A stretch of DNA of 27,711 bases from Chara braunii (Eukaryota; Streptophyta; Charophyceae; Charales; Characeae), in NCBI GenBank assembly GCA_003427395.1, contig BFEA01000089.1, forward strand, positions 1,170,479 through 1,198,189, written 5' to 3'. Made by a program: the position numbers and the translations under genes. Every line of letters starts with the position of its first letter. Position 1 is the first letter of the stretch. The notes beneath the pieces are model-generated. The model was not told where the DNA came from, did not search any database, and saw only the letters and a list, made by a program, of their open reading frames with translations. Below, in pieces: positions 17,910 through 27,072 of this stretch.

Positions 17910-18503
17910 AACGCTCAACCTCACAGTCTCTCTCTCCTGCCTTGGATCGTGCCCTGAATACAGTCGCTCAGATCAGACTCAGACCTTGGCGGCTATGGCC
18001 ACCCTGCTTCCCTATCTCTACCCTAGCTATGGTTGACATCGGCTCTCCCTTCTCCCTCTTGCCCAAGTCGCTTGGTCACACATGCTTGGTCACACATGCA
18101 GCAGCAGCGCTTCCGCAACTTCCCGAATGAACAACTGATGAGTTGCTGCACAGTAGCAGCTAAATATCGAACTTGTCGTGGCTTGGCCTGCTTCAGACCG
18201 GTACCGGTCAGCGACTGCCTGTCTGCTGCAATCATTTTGGCGGTCCAGTATTTTCCGGACTTTCCTGGGACTTGCTGCAATGTTGTGGACTTGGGACTGG
18301 AGTGGACTTTTCTGTCGGGTACCGGACTGACTGTGCAACGACTTGACTTTTCCGGATGCTTCCCCGACTTAGACCTACGATGCCTCAAACTGGCCTATCG
18401 GACCTATCATACTGGGACGTTAGGACTTGGGATTTCGGAACTTCTGGGACATTGGGACTCTGGTGCAGGGCTTCTTAGGTGTCTGCAGCGTGAAATCCTT
18501 TCA
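17610..18503 (-). repeat. 3' LTR of the gypsy element
   Basis: Matches 24993-25848 across its whole length, by eye about nine in ten bases in the U3 part. It starts TGAAAGGATTTCA and ends GATTCGC...-side ATTGCA on minus. A poly(A) signal CAATAAAG is at 17738-17745 (minus). It has gained a long (CT)n tract (about 17838-17906) that the other LTR lacks. The palindrome GACCGGTACCGGTC is at 18196-18209. Confidence 0.85.
17838..17906. repeat. (CT)n microsatellite inside the LTR
   Basis: Pure CT repeat. The partner LTR has only short interrupted CT sequence at 25221-25256, so the expansion happened after insertion. Confidence 0.95.
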
Positions 18504-18585
18504 CACCCGCCGCCCTGATTTCGAGGTCCTCCGAGAAAAATAAATTTCTTGCCTATCTGCAACATTGATCCCTTTCCTCGCTCTC

Positions 18586-19160
18586 TCATGATAGGCAAAC
18601 AATATCAGGCGCAGTCTCTCCAAGTTCATCCCTTGTAAACCAGCGATCTTCTTTGGGCTCCTGGTACGCAAATCTGACTTTGTATTGTCGCTGGGGTCGT
18701 CCCCTTCGTCCTGACCGATAGACATCTTCAGCTATGATTGTGTCAATATCATACCTACCGTCCATATCAGGTGGGATCATTGACCTTCGTGGCAGAAATT
18801 CATCAGTGGTCGTATACTGGAGTAACTTGGATGTGTTGAAAACCGGATAGGTGTGCAGATGTGGTGGGATCTCTATGGTGAAGGAGGGACCATTCGTGTC
18901 CCCAATGAGGTCGAGAACATGCCAAGGTCCTCTATAGGTTGGCAACAATTTCTGTGATATGCCTTCCTCGGGGAGGAATTCCTTGGACTTGACCCAAATT
19001 AAGTCACCTACAGCGAATTGCAACGGCCTGTGGTGCTTATTGGCTTGTTCAACCATCTGATGCTGGGCCTTTCTGATGTTCTCAGTCACGTGTTTCCAGT
19101 CCTCATACTGTATGGCAAACTCCCTTGTACCGGGCGACAGTCTCTGAATCTGGTCCGGGT
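18586..19160 (-). pseudogene. Gypsy integrase C-terminal domain with chromodomain-like end
   Basis: The 167-aa frame (from 19089, extended upstream in frame through LSPGTREFAIQYEDW) has QANKHHRPLQFAVGDLIWV, the GPF/Y-type module as LLPTYRGPWHVLDLIG (about residues 49-63, Trp instead of Phe/Tyr), VFNTSKLLQY, and a chromodomain-like end (about residues 113-155: YDIDTIIAEDVY, YKVRFAYQEPKEDRW). Chromodomains steer insertion toward modified chromatin. It ends at a TAA/TAG-type stop at 18586. Just upstream the frame is broken from the integrase core. This is the longest intact pol piece. Confidence 0.8.
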
Positions 19161-19170
19161 TTTTAAAAGT

Positions 19171-19620
19171 CTATAGGCTGCCTAGGACGCCATCCTCTAT
19201 GCAGTTTGTTGGGTGTCCGCGAGTTAGCCTGTCACGGTCACTAACTATGGTCAAGGGGTGCCCATAGTCCTTGACCCAGTGGTTAAAGAACTCCCTAATC
19301 ACTAGCTCGGTCTTTGCCTGGGCAGGCAACAGGACGAAAACAGCGAATTTACTAAATTTGTCTATTATGACCATCACTTGGGTTTTACCGTTTTTATTGT
19401 TAACCTTCGTGTCCATGATATCGATCGACACTGACTCGCCGGGGCCTGACGGGATAGGCCATGGCTTCAACAGTCCTAGGGGAGGTTGTGTGAAACTTTT
19501 GTTCCGCTGACGGACTTTGCAGCCTGGGATATACGTGATACAGTCGTGTTTCATACCGGGCCACGTGTATGACCGAACGAGGGTCGCGTATGTCTTCCTC
19601 CAACCAAAATGTCCTTCAGT
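19171..19620 (-). pseudogene. Gypsy integrase zinc-binding and catalytic core, truncated
   Basis: The HHCC region is visible as HDTEGHFGW, YTWPGMKHDC and GCKVRQRNKS. The last Cys is Arg (CKVR), so zinc binding would be damaged. The core has the first Asp in SVSIDIMDTK and the second in TIVSDRD, about 60 residues apart as expected. After SDRD the sequence jumps to RLTRGHPTNC and stops, so the part holding the catalytic Glu is missing. Clearly inactive. Confidence 0.8.
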
Positions 19621-20076
19621 GTCGTGACATTACCCTAAGATTAGACTACGAGCCTCCTCATCATTCGGGATGCAGAGCCTATCGCTTACGTCGGTCTTCC
19701 CAAACAACAGTCCGTCGTCCATCGGTAATCAGGGACTTCATGAGGCGCACCCTGTACTTTCTTAATCAAGTCGCTATAGACGAGATCCTTCGCATATGCA
19801 GCCTTAATTTTTTGTTGCAGGTCGACACCTGCGTATAGGTACGTTACTATTGCGCCAAAGAAGTCCGTGTGCCTCCTCAAGGCATCAACTACGACGTTAT
19901 ACTTGCCTTTGACAGGTTTTAGTTCAAAGTCAAATTGGTCGATCCCGCAGCTCACCTGTTCAACTTAGGGGTCATATGGGCCTGCATTTTCAACCATCCA
20001 AGTGTTTCGTGATCGGAATACACTTTGAAGTGCCGGCCTAGGATATACTATCGCCAGTGGTGTAAAGCCTGTCTAA
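19621..20076 (-). pseudogene. Gypsy RNase H C-terminal half and linker to integrase
   Basis: Minus-strand reading gives ILGRHFKVYSDHETLGWLK, then DQFDFELKPVKGKYNVVV followed by DALRRHTDFFG, the classic end of Ty3/gypsy RNase H. A linker rich in charged residues follows toward integrase. Stops and a frameshift separate the pieces. Its N-terminal half lies on the other side of the MITE. Confidence 0.8.
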
Positions 20077-20079
20077 TAA

Positions 20080-20493
20080 GGGCATACTCACACGGGGACC
20101 TATAATCCCAAAATCCCAAAAAAAAGGGGAAAAGGACGACCACACGGATCTACCAAATTCGCAAATGTAGTATTCCAGTGCCCATTTGTCAGCGGCTTGG
20201 GAAGCCGCGGGGCAAGGGATTTTGCGGTCACCTCTGGAGGTGACCGCAAATGCCCTTTTTTTTTTTGCATTTTTTTCAAAAATTGGCAAAACTTTTTACA
20301 AAAGTTCTTTCACAATTTGTGGATGGCGCTGTGTGACCAGCCAAGTACCAAATCTCCATTTCTCCAGACGGCTGCGACCTTGTCCCATCTGAAAAGGTAC
20401 AGCAGTGTGATGTGAACCATGCCCAAAACCTCAAATCGGCCCTTCCCAAATCCGCATATTTTGCGGATTTGGGGTCGCCGTGTGAGTATGCCC
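20080..20493. mobile_element. PIF/Harbinger-like MITE inserted in RNase H
   Basis: Terminal inverted repeats of 21 bp (GGGCATACTCACACGG... at 20080-20100, complement at 20473-20493) differ at one position. Target duplication is TAA (20077-20079 and 20494-20496), the 3-bp TAA/TTA type of PIF/Harbinger elements. It is 414 bp, noncoding, with a 30-bp palindrome inside. It divides RNase H of the gypsy element after ERELCTL. MITE plus one TAA is 417 bp, a multiple of three, so a frame runs through part of it by chance. Confidence 0.85.
20221..20250. repeat. Perfect internal palindrome of the MITE
   Basis: TTTGCGGTCACCTC and GAGGTGACCGCAAA are exact complements separated by TG. 14-bp arms, followed by a T run. 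Confidence 0.9.
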
Positions 20494-20496
20494 TAA

Positions 20497-21183
20497 GTGT
20501 GCACAACTCTCTTTCATATGTCGAGGCGGTGACTTTCTTGCTAGGTAATCTGCAGGACATAAATTTGATAGGCCTTTACCCCTCTCCATCATTCTGTTGG
20601 AGTACAACGCCAATGCCATATTGGCTTGCATCAGTCGTGACAATAAACAGAAGAGACAAATCTGCTATCTTAAGGACCGGGTACTCGATCAAACACTTCT
20701 TTAGCTTTTTGAACAAGGAGGTGCAGTCCTTATCCCATGTCAAAGCGGTCTCCTTTTCCGCAGCCTACTCAGCGGTGCAGAGATGGTAGTGAAATTACGT
20801 GCAAACTTTCGGTAGTAGTTGGCCAGACCTAGGAACGAACGCAGTTTCGTAAGCGTATGCGGAGTCGACCAGTCCCTAATCGCTGTTATTTTTGTGTCCT
20901 CCGGTTTTAACTCCCATCTTCGTCTACAACATGTCCGAGATACACAACTTGGCGCTTAGCCCACTCGCACTTCTTCGGGTTGAACTTAGCCTCATGCAAC
21001 TTGCTTAGAATCAGACAAAGATGTTCCTGATGTTTCTTCTAATGTGTTACTAAAATTCAAAATATTGTCAAGTACACTACAACGAACTTATCTAACCATT
21101 CCTTAAAGATATCATTCATGCATCTCTCGAATGCGGCAGGGGCATTTGTCAGCCCAAATGACATTGCTACAAACTCGTAATGA
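20497..21183 (-). pseudogene. Gypsy reverse transcriptase C-terminal half and RNase H N-terminus, degraded
   Basis: Minus reading starts with [20 protein letters not shown], then [18 protein letters not shown], the RT palm. The catalytic YLDD motif is destroyed: one base of the first Asp codon is lost and the second Asp codon is AAT (about 21065-21075). It continues with KLHEAKFNPKKCEWAKRQV and stops repeatedly. RLPSKKVTASTYERELCTL near 20500-20555 is the RNase H start. The MITE follows directly. Confidence 0.8.
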
Positions 21184-21645
21184 CCTTAACGGGTCCCGGG
21201 GATCCTTGACCCCTACCACCCTAATGGGAGCACCCTTCACCCCCATTCCCCTTAACGGTTTGTCCATGCCCTCCACTCTCATGGCCTCCTCTACCTCGGC
21301 CGCCTCTTTCGTGCCCTCCCCCACTGGCCGCAACAGCCGCATAGTCACCCCCTGGGCTACTTGGTTGTCCTTATCGCCTTCTAACCCGAAATCTATCTGT
21401 TCGTAAGGGAGTGCCTCTACTCCACCTCCCTCAAATGTCAGCAAAAAGTGATCCCTACTCTCTATGGTTCCCGAGAGGGTCCTGTCCTTCTGCTTCTTTC
21501 GTTTTTGTAGGTCCTTGTAATAGTGGCAGAATTCATCCTCTTGGAGGAAACCGACTTGCTCTACGGCCTCTTTGCTAAACTTTCCGTAGAATATGCCTTC
21601 TTCCTTTGATTTAGGGTACAGTGGGGACCTAAGGGGACTAGGCAA
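21184..21645 (-). pseudogene. Gypsy gag-pol linker; protease and early RT missing
   Basis: Frame from 21645 reads YPKSKEEGIFYGKFSKEAVE, then QRKRK-like basic sequence, then LPYEQIDFGLEGDKDN and an acidic/Gly-rich end. It joins directly to mid-RT sequence at about 21183. No DTG/DSG aspartic protease motif and no first RT catalytic Asp block are present, so a deletion of several hundred residues is likely here. Confidence 0.6.
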
Positions 21646-21678
21646 CGCCCTAGTGAAATTCTCTAGAATTTGCTTTGG

Positions 21679-21990
21679 TTAGGCCATGGTCTGGGCATTG
21701 TAGCAGCTCATCCAGGACTTAGGGGCGGATACGCTTTTCCACTGACGTCTTCCTATATTTAGGAGCAGGTACTCAGCCTGTCGGCTTTGATTTTTGTCCT
21801 CGAACCTCTCTTTCAGGGCCTTAAAGAACGTCCGTTTGTCAGTCTGTTGTGAATATGCCACCATGGTTTCACAACCCGCACTTCTCATCAGGTACAAAGC
21901 AAAATTTGCAGCATCCCCCCGTAGGCACGAACTTGCCATCAACACCTTGTCAAAGTAGGGAATTAAACGCACATACAGATACGTATCCAT
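21679..21990 (-). pseudogene. Gypsy gag, capsid-like domain
   Basis: 103-residue frame: MDTYLYVRLIPYFDKVLMAS, CLRGDAANFALYLM, then TDKRTFFKALKERFEDKNQS. This is the typical retrotransposon gag pattern of an aromatic-hydrophobic helix, then a Gly-Asp-Ala turn, then a F..L..RF helix. A stop before the Met separates it from the upstream gag part (22003-22209), and no CCHC knuckle is visible after it. Confidence 0.7.
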
Positions 21991-22002
21991 GGCCGCATCC
22001 CA

Positions 22003-22960
22003 TTACACAAAACTTTCACCCTTTGCCCCCATGAAGGTCCAAAGGATCTTCACCTTCATCTTCTCTCTCTTCTCTCCTTCAGGCTGTCTCACATCCCCCT
22101 TTCGGTCTCCTCCCTTCTTGCCACCATCTCCATCATCTCCCCCATCTCCATCGCTAGGTCCTCCTCCTCCACCCTGCATTTGAGCTGCCACCTCTGTGAG
22201 TTTGTTCACAAGGATATCTTCTAACCTATGTGCGTGGTGAAAAGCTTTTTGCTCTATTTGGTGGAGGTTCGCTGCGGCATAGTTATTCCTCTTACTCTTA
22301 AACTCCTCTTGTCAGGCTTCTATCCTTTCTACATCAACGCAGGTCGCAGCGCTCTCTTGGGTGGAGTGGAGGACTGCTTCAGTGATGAGGGCTAACCGGG
22401 CTTGGACATCAACTTCCCCTTCCGTTTTTTTTTCAGCTTTTGCCGGATCACTTCTCCCTCCTCTTTCAACCTTTTTTCTTCGTCAAATTCTCTTCTCTTC
22501 TGCGCCACCAACCTCATATTAATGGCACCCGCACGTTCTTGTATCAGGAGGGGTCTCTCACGAGGGTCTGCAACCTGCACTTTGGCTCAGAATGCGTCTT
22601 AACTCCTCTATCTCATCGGCCGGCCTCTCCGTGAGGAATCCAAACTTCGCCAGCCATTCATCGGCCTCGTCCTGCTGTAGTTGGCTGCTTTCCCCTTCGT
22701 CTTGCTGGCTTACCCCTGTTCTCTGCTCGTCCTCCTCTTCAAACATTTCAACCTCTTCTTCCTCCACACGCCTCTTCTTCCATCTCTTTTTATATCTTTT
22801 CTTCTAACTTTTTCTGCTCCTTGTCCAACCTCTTTTTCTCCTCATCCATTTTCTTTTTCATCTCCTCCTCCTTTCTCAACTTCTCTGCCTTCCTTTCCGT
22901 CTGTTCCTTCAACTTCACATCAATTTTAGCTTGCTCCTCTGGGGTATACGGCTGCGTGTA
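22003..22960 (-). pseudogene. Gypsy gag N-terminal charged coiled-coil region
   Basis: Minus strand, broken into several frames: YTPEEQAKIDVKLKEQTERK (about 22900-22955), a Lys/Glu-rich coiled coil (RKEEEMKKKMDEEKKRLDK), acidic EEEEVEMFEEEDEQR (22720-22765), ERPLLIQERAGAINMRL (about 22510-22560), then a Gly/Asp-rich linker (GGGGGPSDGDGGDDGDGGKK) and basic EGEKREKMKVKI. It probably encodes a multimerising gag head. Stops at several points show decay. Confidence 0.6.
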
Positions 22961-23994
22961 TCAGATCTAGACACCATACCCAACCCAACAGCATGGCGGA
23001 AACCCAAGGGGAATGGTATGTGAAGAAGGGGCCACCATATCACGCTGAGGGCCAAGAAGTCGAACATAGGATAGTCATCCTTGCTGAGTTACGGAGACAG
23101 GAGGCAGACTTTGCCTCTCACCACGTAGACTTAACCCTCAAGACTTACTTACCTCAACACTTAACTCTAATCCAAAATTCTACACTCCCCTGGAGAGCTG
23201 CTGGCCAATCAGCTGTTTAAGGTCTGCCAGCAAGGACCTCAGGAATTATTCAACGACACAAACAGGACGTCGTGGCCATCAGATGCAGGTTCGTTCTCAA
23301 GACGTAAAGCCCCTCGCGGCGTCAGCACTGGTTCGGTCGCATGCCGGTCAGTACTGGCCTTAGGGCTAGACAGGTTGTTTTACGAGCGCCCGCCGCTCAT
23401 GCCTATGCTTCCTACTTCCGGGTGATACATCCAGCTGCTGAGCATCTACCTATCGACCTACTTCCTTCACTGCTTCAGCTCCGGTTCAGGGTCGTGCCGG
23501 TCAGCACCGGTCATTGGGCTAGTCGGGTTGCTTTAAGAGTGCCCACCGCGCATGCCCACATCCCCTACTTTACGGGTGATTCATCCACCAAATGGATTAA
23601 GTCAACATGCATCCTCAACACGTAGGGCAAGACTCAAAAGACTCACAGCTGCAAACGTCAAGTGCGACCAGATTGACGTCAGTAGAAACGACTGATTGGA
23701 GCAGAGGTCTCTAGGAAAGTTAAGGGAAGATACCCCAAAAAAAAACAAAAATGAATTGCATAAAAGATGAGGGCCAGGGCAAGAAGCACTTCACTAGGCT
23801 TGATGACGTCCGCTTGATGGCACTCCTCGTACACAGGTACATATGCTGCGCGCCTCTTCTAGGCCACTTCTACTTCGGCCGTCATTGAACTCAAACCCCG
23901 ATGTATCTTTCTCATACTTGCGGTGCGCCATGCGCCATGCGCAAATTACTGATGCGCTCAATTTTTTTTTTTTAGGGAGTGTGTGTGTGTATAC

Positions 23995-24061
<67 letters not shown>
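22961..24061 (-). other. Gypsy 5' leader with a duplicated segment and (GA)n
   Basis: Noncoding part between gag and the 5' LTR. 23336-23433 and 23489-23587 are diverged copies (GCCGGTCAG.AC.GG, GGGCTAG.C.GGTTG, GAG.GCCC.CCGC.CATGCC, GGGTGAT.CATCCA). (GA)n spans 23998-24061. A GC-rich alternating block lies at 23913-23945. The plus-strand frame at 22993-23220 has no recognisable domain. Confidence 0.5.
23998..24061. repeat. (GA)n microsatellite at foldback element end
   Basis: Pure GA repeat directly adjoining the foldback copy A. The copy B end at 27680 adjoins (CT)n, which is the same arrangement in the opposite orientation. Confidence 0.95.
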
Positions 24062-24062
<1 letters not shown>

Positions 24063-24613
24063 AGGACCCCTTTCGCACACATCGGAGGGCCCCTGCAGGT
24101 AATCTGAAGGGTCCTCGCAGCAAATTAGCATAGACCCTCCACCAAATCGAGGCAGGCGTTGAGTATGAAGTGGAGGAGGAGCTGGCCGAATATATACTCT
24201 GGATTTGAATTCAGGTCTGTGTTTCATCACTTATGGGTTGCTCACTTAGCTAGGCCCTGTTGGTCTCTGCACGTGATTCTCAGGGTTTGGCTGCACTACT
24301 CACCAAATGTGAAAAAATAGAATGAATGTTCTGCTAGAACATGGAACCATACAACGCCATATGTTTTGTCGTTTGTGCATGCGGTGAGTAGAGGCCCTTT
24401 GGGGCCACTGCACGTATTCATAAGAAAAGGAAAGCGAATCACGTGCAGAGAGCAACAGGGCCTAGCTGAGTTAGTGACCCATAACCGCTGATACACAGAC
24501 CTGAATTTGAATCCAGACTATATATTCTCGGCCCACTCATGCAGAACTGGAAGCCTAATGCCTATCTCTGCTTCACGATGGGTCCTTACTGATTTGCTGT
24601 AGGGACCCTTCGG
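24062..24613. mobile_element. Foldback element, copy A
   Basis: Long inverted arms of about 170 bp: left about 24106-24278, right about 24436-24612. Matching blocks are GAAGGGTCC, GCAAAT.AG, GGCCGA(G)AATATATA, GGATT(T/C)GAATTCAGGTCTGTG, TTATGGGTT, CTAGGCCCTGTTG, and the perfect inner TCTCTGCACGTGATTC. An outer part to 24062 resembles the complement of the end of copy B. The loop of about 157 bp is noncoding. It lies in the gypsy leader, so it is younger than that insertion or was carried by it. Confidence 0.7.
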
Positions 24614-24992
24614 AAAAGAGACTGGACACAATTAGGACATGCACACCCACACGCACACGCATGCACACACAGTTTTGGGGTATGATGTCGCCCCAACTTT
24701 TTTTCCTCCTTCAGCTTGATTTTCAGAAGCGAGGGGTGCGTTTGGCCACCCTACCCTGTTCTTTCGGAATTCGTTTTTCTTTCTTTTTTCAAAGTGATGC
24801 GCCGCATAACGTGCATGCGGATGCGTGCGCGTGCGCTATGCACCGCACGTGCACGACTCGTGCACACGTGATGTGCCGCAAGTATGATCTTTCTCTTCTC
24901 TTTTTTTTTTTTTTTTTCCCTGCCCACTGGCCTTATTCCTTTCCAGCGCAGCGTCCTCCGCCGGATGTAGCGGGATCCAGCTCCAGTACAAG
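24614..24992. other. Gypsy leader remnant with GC-rich alternating block and poly(T)
   Basis: (AC)-rich 24638-24669, an alternating purine-pyrimidine block 24797-24886, then T-rich sequence to 24920. The first bases after the 5' LTR on minus are CTTGTACTGGAGCTGGATCC. TGGAGC could be a primer-binding site, but it is 7 bases in and I cannot match it to a tRNA. Confidence 0.4.
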
Positions 24993-25848
24993 TGCAATGA
25001 TTCGCAAGCCAACCACCCTCAACCTCTCATACAAATGCAATAAACATCCAGATGAGTGTTCACACTTGGAACCACTAGCCGAGACAGAAGAATTGCACGA
25101 GAGATTGGTATGCAAAATATCTTTATTGTACAAAAAAGTGTTCATGTCTCTTGCAGTTTCTGCCGCCCTCACAGACTCGTACTCGAACCAGGTAAGTAAC
25201 CGACTACAGCTCCCTCTCCCTTCTCTCTATCTCTCTCCCGCTCTCACTCTCTCTTTGGTCTACCGCTCATACTCAGTCTCTCTCCCCTGCCTTGGATCGT
25301 GCCCTGTATACACCCACTCAGATCAGACTCAGAACTTGGCGGCTATGGCCGCCCTGCTTCCCTATCTCTACCCTAGCTATGGTTGACATCGGTGCTCCCT
25401 TTTCCCCCGAGCACAATCTTGCCCAAGTCGCTTGGTCACACAAGCAGCAGCAGCGCTTCTGCAACTTCCCGAATGAACAACTGACGAGTCGCTGCACTGT
25501 AGCAGCTAAATATAGAACTTGTCGTGGCTTGGCCTGCTTCGGACCGGTACCGGTCAGCAACAGCCGGTCTGCTGCAATCATTTGGTTGGTTCGGTAGTTT
25601 CCGGACTCTCCTGGACTCGCTGCAATTTTGTGGACTTGGAACTGGACTGGACTTTTCTGTTGGGTGCTGGACTGACTGTGCAACGACTTGACTTTTCCGG
25701 ATGCTTCCCCGACTTAGACCTACGACGCCTCAAACTGGCCTATCGGACCTATCCTACTGGGACGTTAGGACTTGGGATTTTGGAACTTCTGGAAAATTGG
25801 GACTCCGGTGCCGGGCTTCTTAGGTGTCTGCCGCATGAAATCCTTTCA
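24993..25848 (-). repeat. 5' LTR of the gypsy element
   Basis: On minus it starts TGAAAGGATTTCATGCGG and ends CGAATCATTGCA. A poly(A) signal CAATAAAG is at 25121-25128 and a TATA-like TATATTTA at about 25508-25515 (minus). The palindrome GACCGGTACCGGTC (25542-25555) is kept in both LTRs and lies in the presumed U3, so it may be a regulatory site. Confidence 0.85.
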
Positions 25849-25858
25849 ATGGTAAGCT

Positions 25859-26031
25859 TTTTGTTTTCTTTTTTTTTTTTTTTAAACACCCGCACCAGTG
25901 TTAGTGGTGCTGGTAAGAGCAGACACCACTACCACCCGGGGAGGGGATCCTTCTGTTGGTGGGGATCATCACCTGCTGGGAAGCGGGCCCAGTGTCCCAT
26001 ATATACAACTGAAATTGAGTACATCAGGAAA
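25859..26031 (-). mobile_element. Poly(A) retroposon with 15-bp target duplication, unknown family
   Basis: TTTCAATGGTAAGCT is repeated exactly at 25844-25858 and 26032-26046. The 173-bp insert begins on plus with a T-rich tract (25859-25883), that is a 3' poly(A) on minus. The body includes a hairpin CACCA-CTAACAC-TGGTG next to the tail. No tRNA A/B boxes, 7SL or snRNA match was recognised. The duplication includes the last five bases of the gypsy LTR, so it inserted after the gypsy element. Confidence 0.8.
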
Positions 26032-26038
26032 TTTCAAT

Positions 26039-26332
26039 GGTAAGCTGTGTATGTGAGAGGCACAGCATAGGGGGAGCGAAAAAAAGAAATAAAAGAGACC
26101 ACAAAATGCCAATGCAAGGAACAACAAGAAAGTACTGCACAGGAAAAGGCAAAACAACGATTTTAATGTGCTTCATGGTGTCTGCTGTACTTTCTTCGTT
26201 TGCTTCCGAAAATGCACTCCTTTAGTTGATAGAAATGTGACGTAAAGCTGGTTCAATTTTGGATCTATATCCGGGTGGAAAAGGGGTTGTCGAGGTTACA
26301 GTCTGAAAAAAGTTCAAAAAACACACACTCAC
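26039..26332 (+). mobile_element. E1 copy d, right part (rest of 3' module)
   Basis: Resumes at ATGGTAAGCTGTGTATGTGAGAGGCACAG, corresponding to GTGGCGAGCCTTGCACGTGAGAGGCACAG of copy a. It continues with GGGGGAGC, CTTCCGAAAATGCACTCCTTT, AAATGTGACG, GGATCTATATCCGGGTGGAA, GGGGTTGTCG and TTCAAAAAACACACAC. This is the other half of 17260-17609. Confidence 0.65.
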
Positions 26333-26411
26333 AAACATATTGTTTTCTCTCCTACGAAGTGAGTTCCTGTGTCTATTTCTAACCCCATTTGTTTGCATTG
26401 TGTCCTTGCAG

Positions 26412-26483
26412 GCGGGACCTCTTCCTGTTTACTCTGGGCGCTCATTTCGCCTCATGCTCGAACACAGATTGACAGCAAATGAG
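26412..26483 (+). CDS. Possible internal exon, unknown protein
   Basis: TTGTGTCCTTGCAG precedes it and GTACAGTG follows. 72 bp, 24 codons, reading AGPLPVYSGRSFRLMLEHRL and four more residues. Both splice signals fit the eukaryotic consensus, but no domain is recognisable. Confidence 0.25.
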
Positions 26484-26658
26484 GTACAGTGCTTGCCAAT
26501 TTTCCATGAACTTTTCCTGTCCCCTTCCCTTCCCTGCCCGTTCACATGAGAAGACTCGACAGAGTATAAATTGTATAATTAATTCATGAATACGTTATTA
26601 TTCATTCCGGTTCCCACCACTGCTTGTGGCTTTCCTTTTTCTTTTACAACATTCTCAG

Positions 26659-26760
26659 ATGCTCAGGAGATCAGCACAAAGTTCCACAAAGGCTCCCTCA
26701 CTTTCTGCTGGTTGTGCATTAAAAATGTCAAAGATGAAAAATGCCTCGATGAATGTCTCA
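26659..26760 (+). CDS. Possible exon after 26412-26483, unknown protein
   Basis: Acceptor-like CTTTTACAACATTCTCAG ends at 26658. Two frames are open. One reads AQEISTKFHKGSLTFCWLCI and a Cys-containing continuation; the frame in phase with the preceding candidate reads MLRRSAQSSTKAPSLSAG. It then runs into the GC-rich alternating block, so the exon end is not defined. Confidence 0.18.
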
Positions 26761-26876
26761 ATCATACATGCGGCGCATCATGTGTGCGCAAGTTGCGCAC
26801 GTGCGCCGCACAGCGCGTGCGCACACGCGCGCGCACGTGATGCATCACATTTAGAAAAAAAAAAAAAAAAAAAAAA
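26761..26876. repeat. GC-rich alternating purine-pyrimidine block with poly(A)
   Basis: GTGCGCACACGCGCGCGCAC and related steps, the palindrome GTGATGCATCAC (26836-26847 area), then an A run from 26854. Similar blocks are at 7434, 23913 and 24797. Confidence 0.65.
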
Positions 26877-27072
26877 ACAGAAAGGGTAGGTCGTGGTACC
26901 CATAAGTGTCCCTCCCTTTTAAAAAGGGTAAGTGCACAGAAAGAGAATATTTTGGGGCCTCTTCGTACCACCCATTGGTTATATTCTCCTTTCCAAAAAG
27001 TACCCTGCATGTAATTAGCAGGGTTTCCATGCTTTCGGAAGGATGTCATTGGACTGCTGAAAGACCTCGAGT
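26877..27072. other. Unassigned, possibly outer part of foldback copy B
   Basis: CCCTGCATGTAATTAGCAGGG (27003-27023 area) resembles the outer arm of copy A. CGTGGTACCC and CGTACCACCC are inverted at 26892 and 26964. No gene. Confidence 0.35.

Larger units (their letters stand above)
17610..25848 (-). mobile_element. Ty3/gypsy chromovirus-type LTR retrotransposon, degraded, about 8.2 kb
   Basis: Two same-orientation LTRs (TGAAAGG...ATTGCA on minus) enclose gag, a gag-pol linker, RT, RNase H, integrase and a chromodomain-like C-terminus in Ty3/gypsy order on the minus strand. Copying would occur by reverse transcription in a cytoplasmic particle and insertion by integrase. All coding parts are frameshifted or carry deletions, so this copy is inactive. 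Two later insertions lie inside it (20080-20493 and about 24062-24613). Target duplication is imperfect: GTGG (17606-17609) versus ATGG (25849-25852). Both flanks are parts of one E1 copy, which supports these limits. Confidence 0.85.

Noticed and set aside
22993-23220. 75-residue plus-strand frame in the gypsy leader
   Set aside because: No domain, antisense to the element, no promoter or splice support.
24997-25190. Exon-like segment ending in CAG/GTAAGT
   Set aside because: It lies within the LTR, matches the other LTR (which has a frameshift there), and the minus strand has a poly(A) signal at the expected place.
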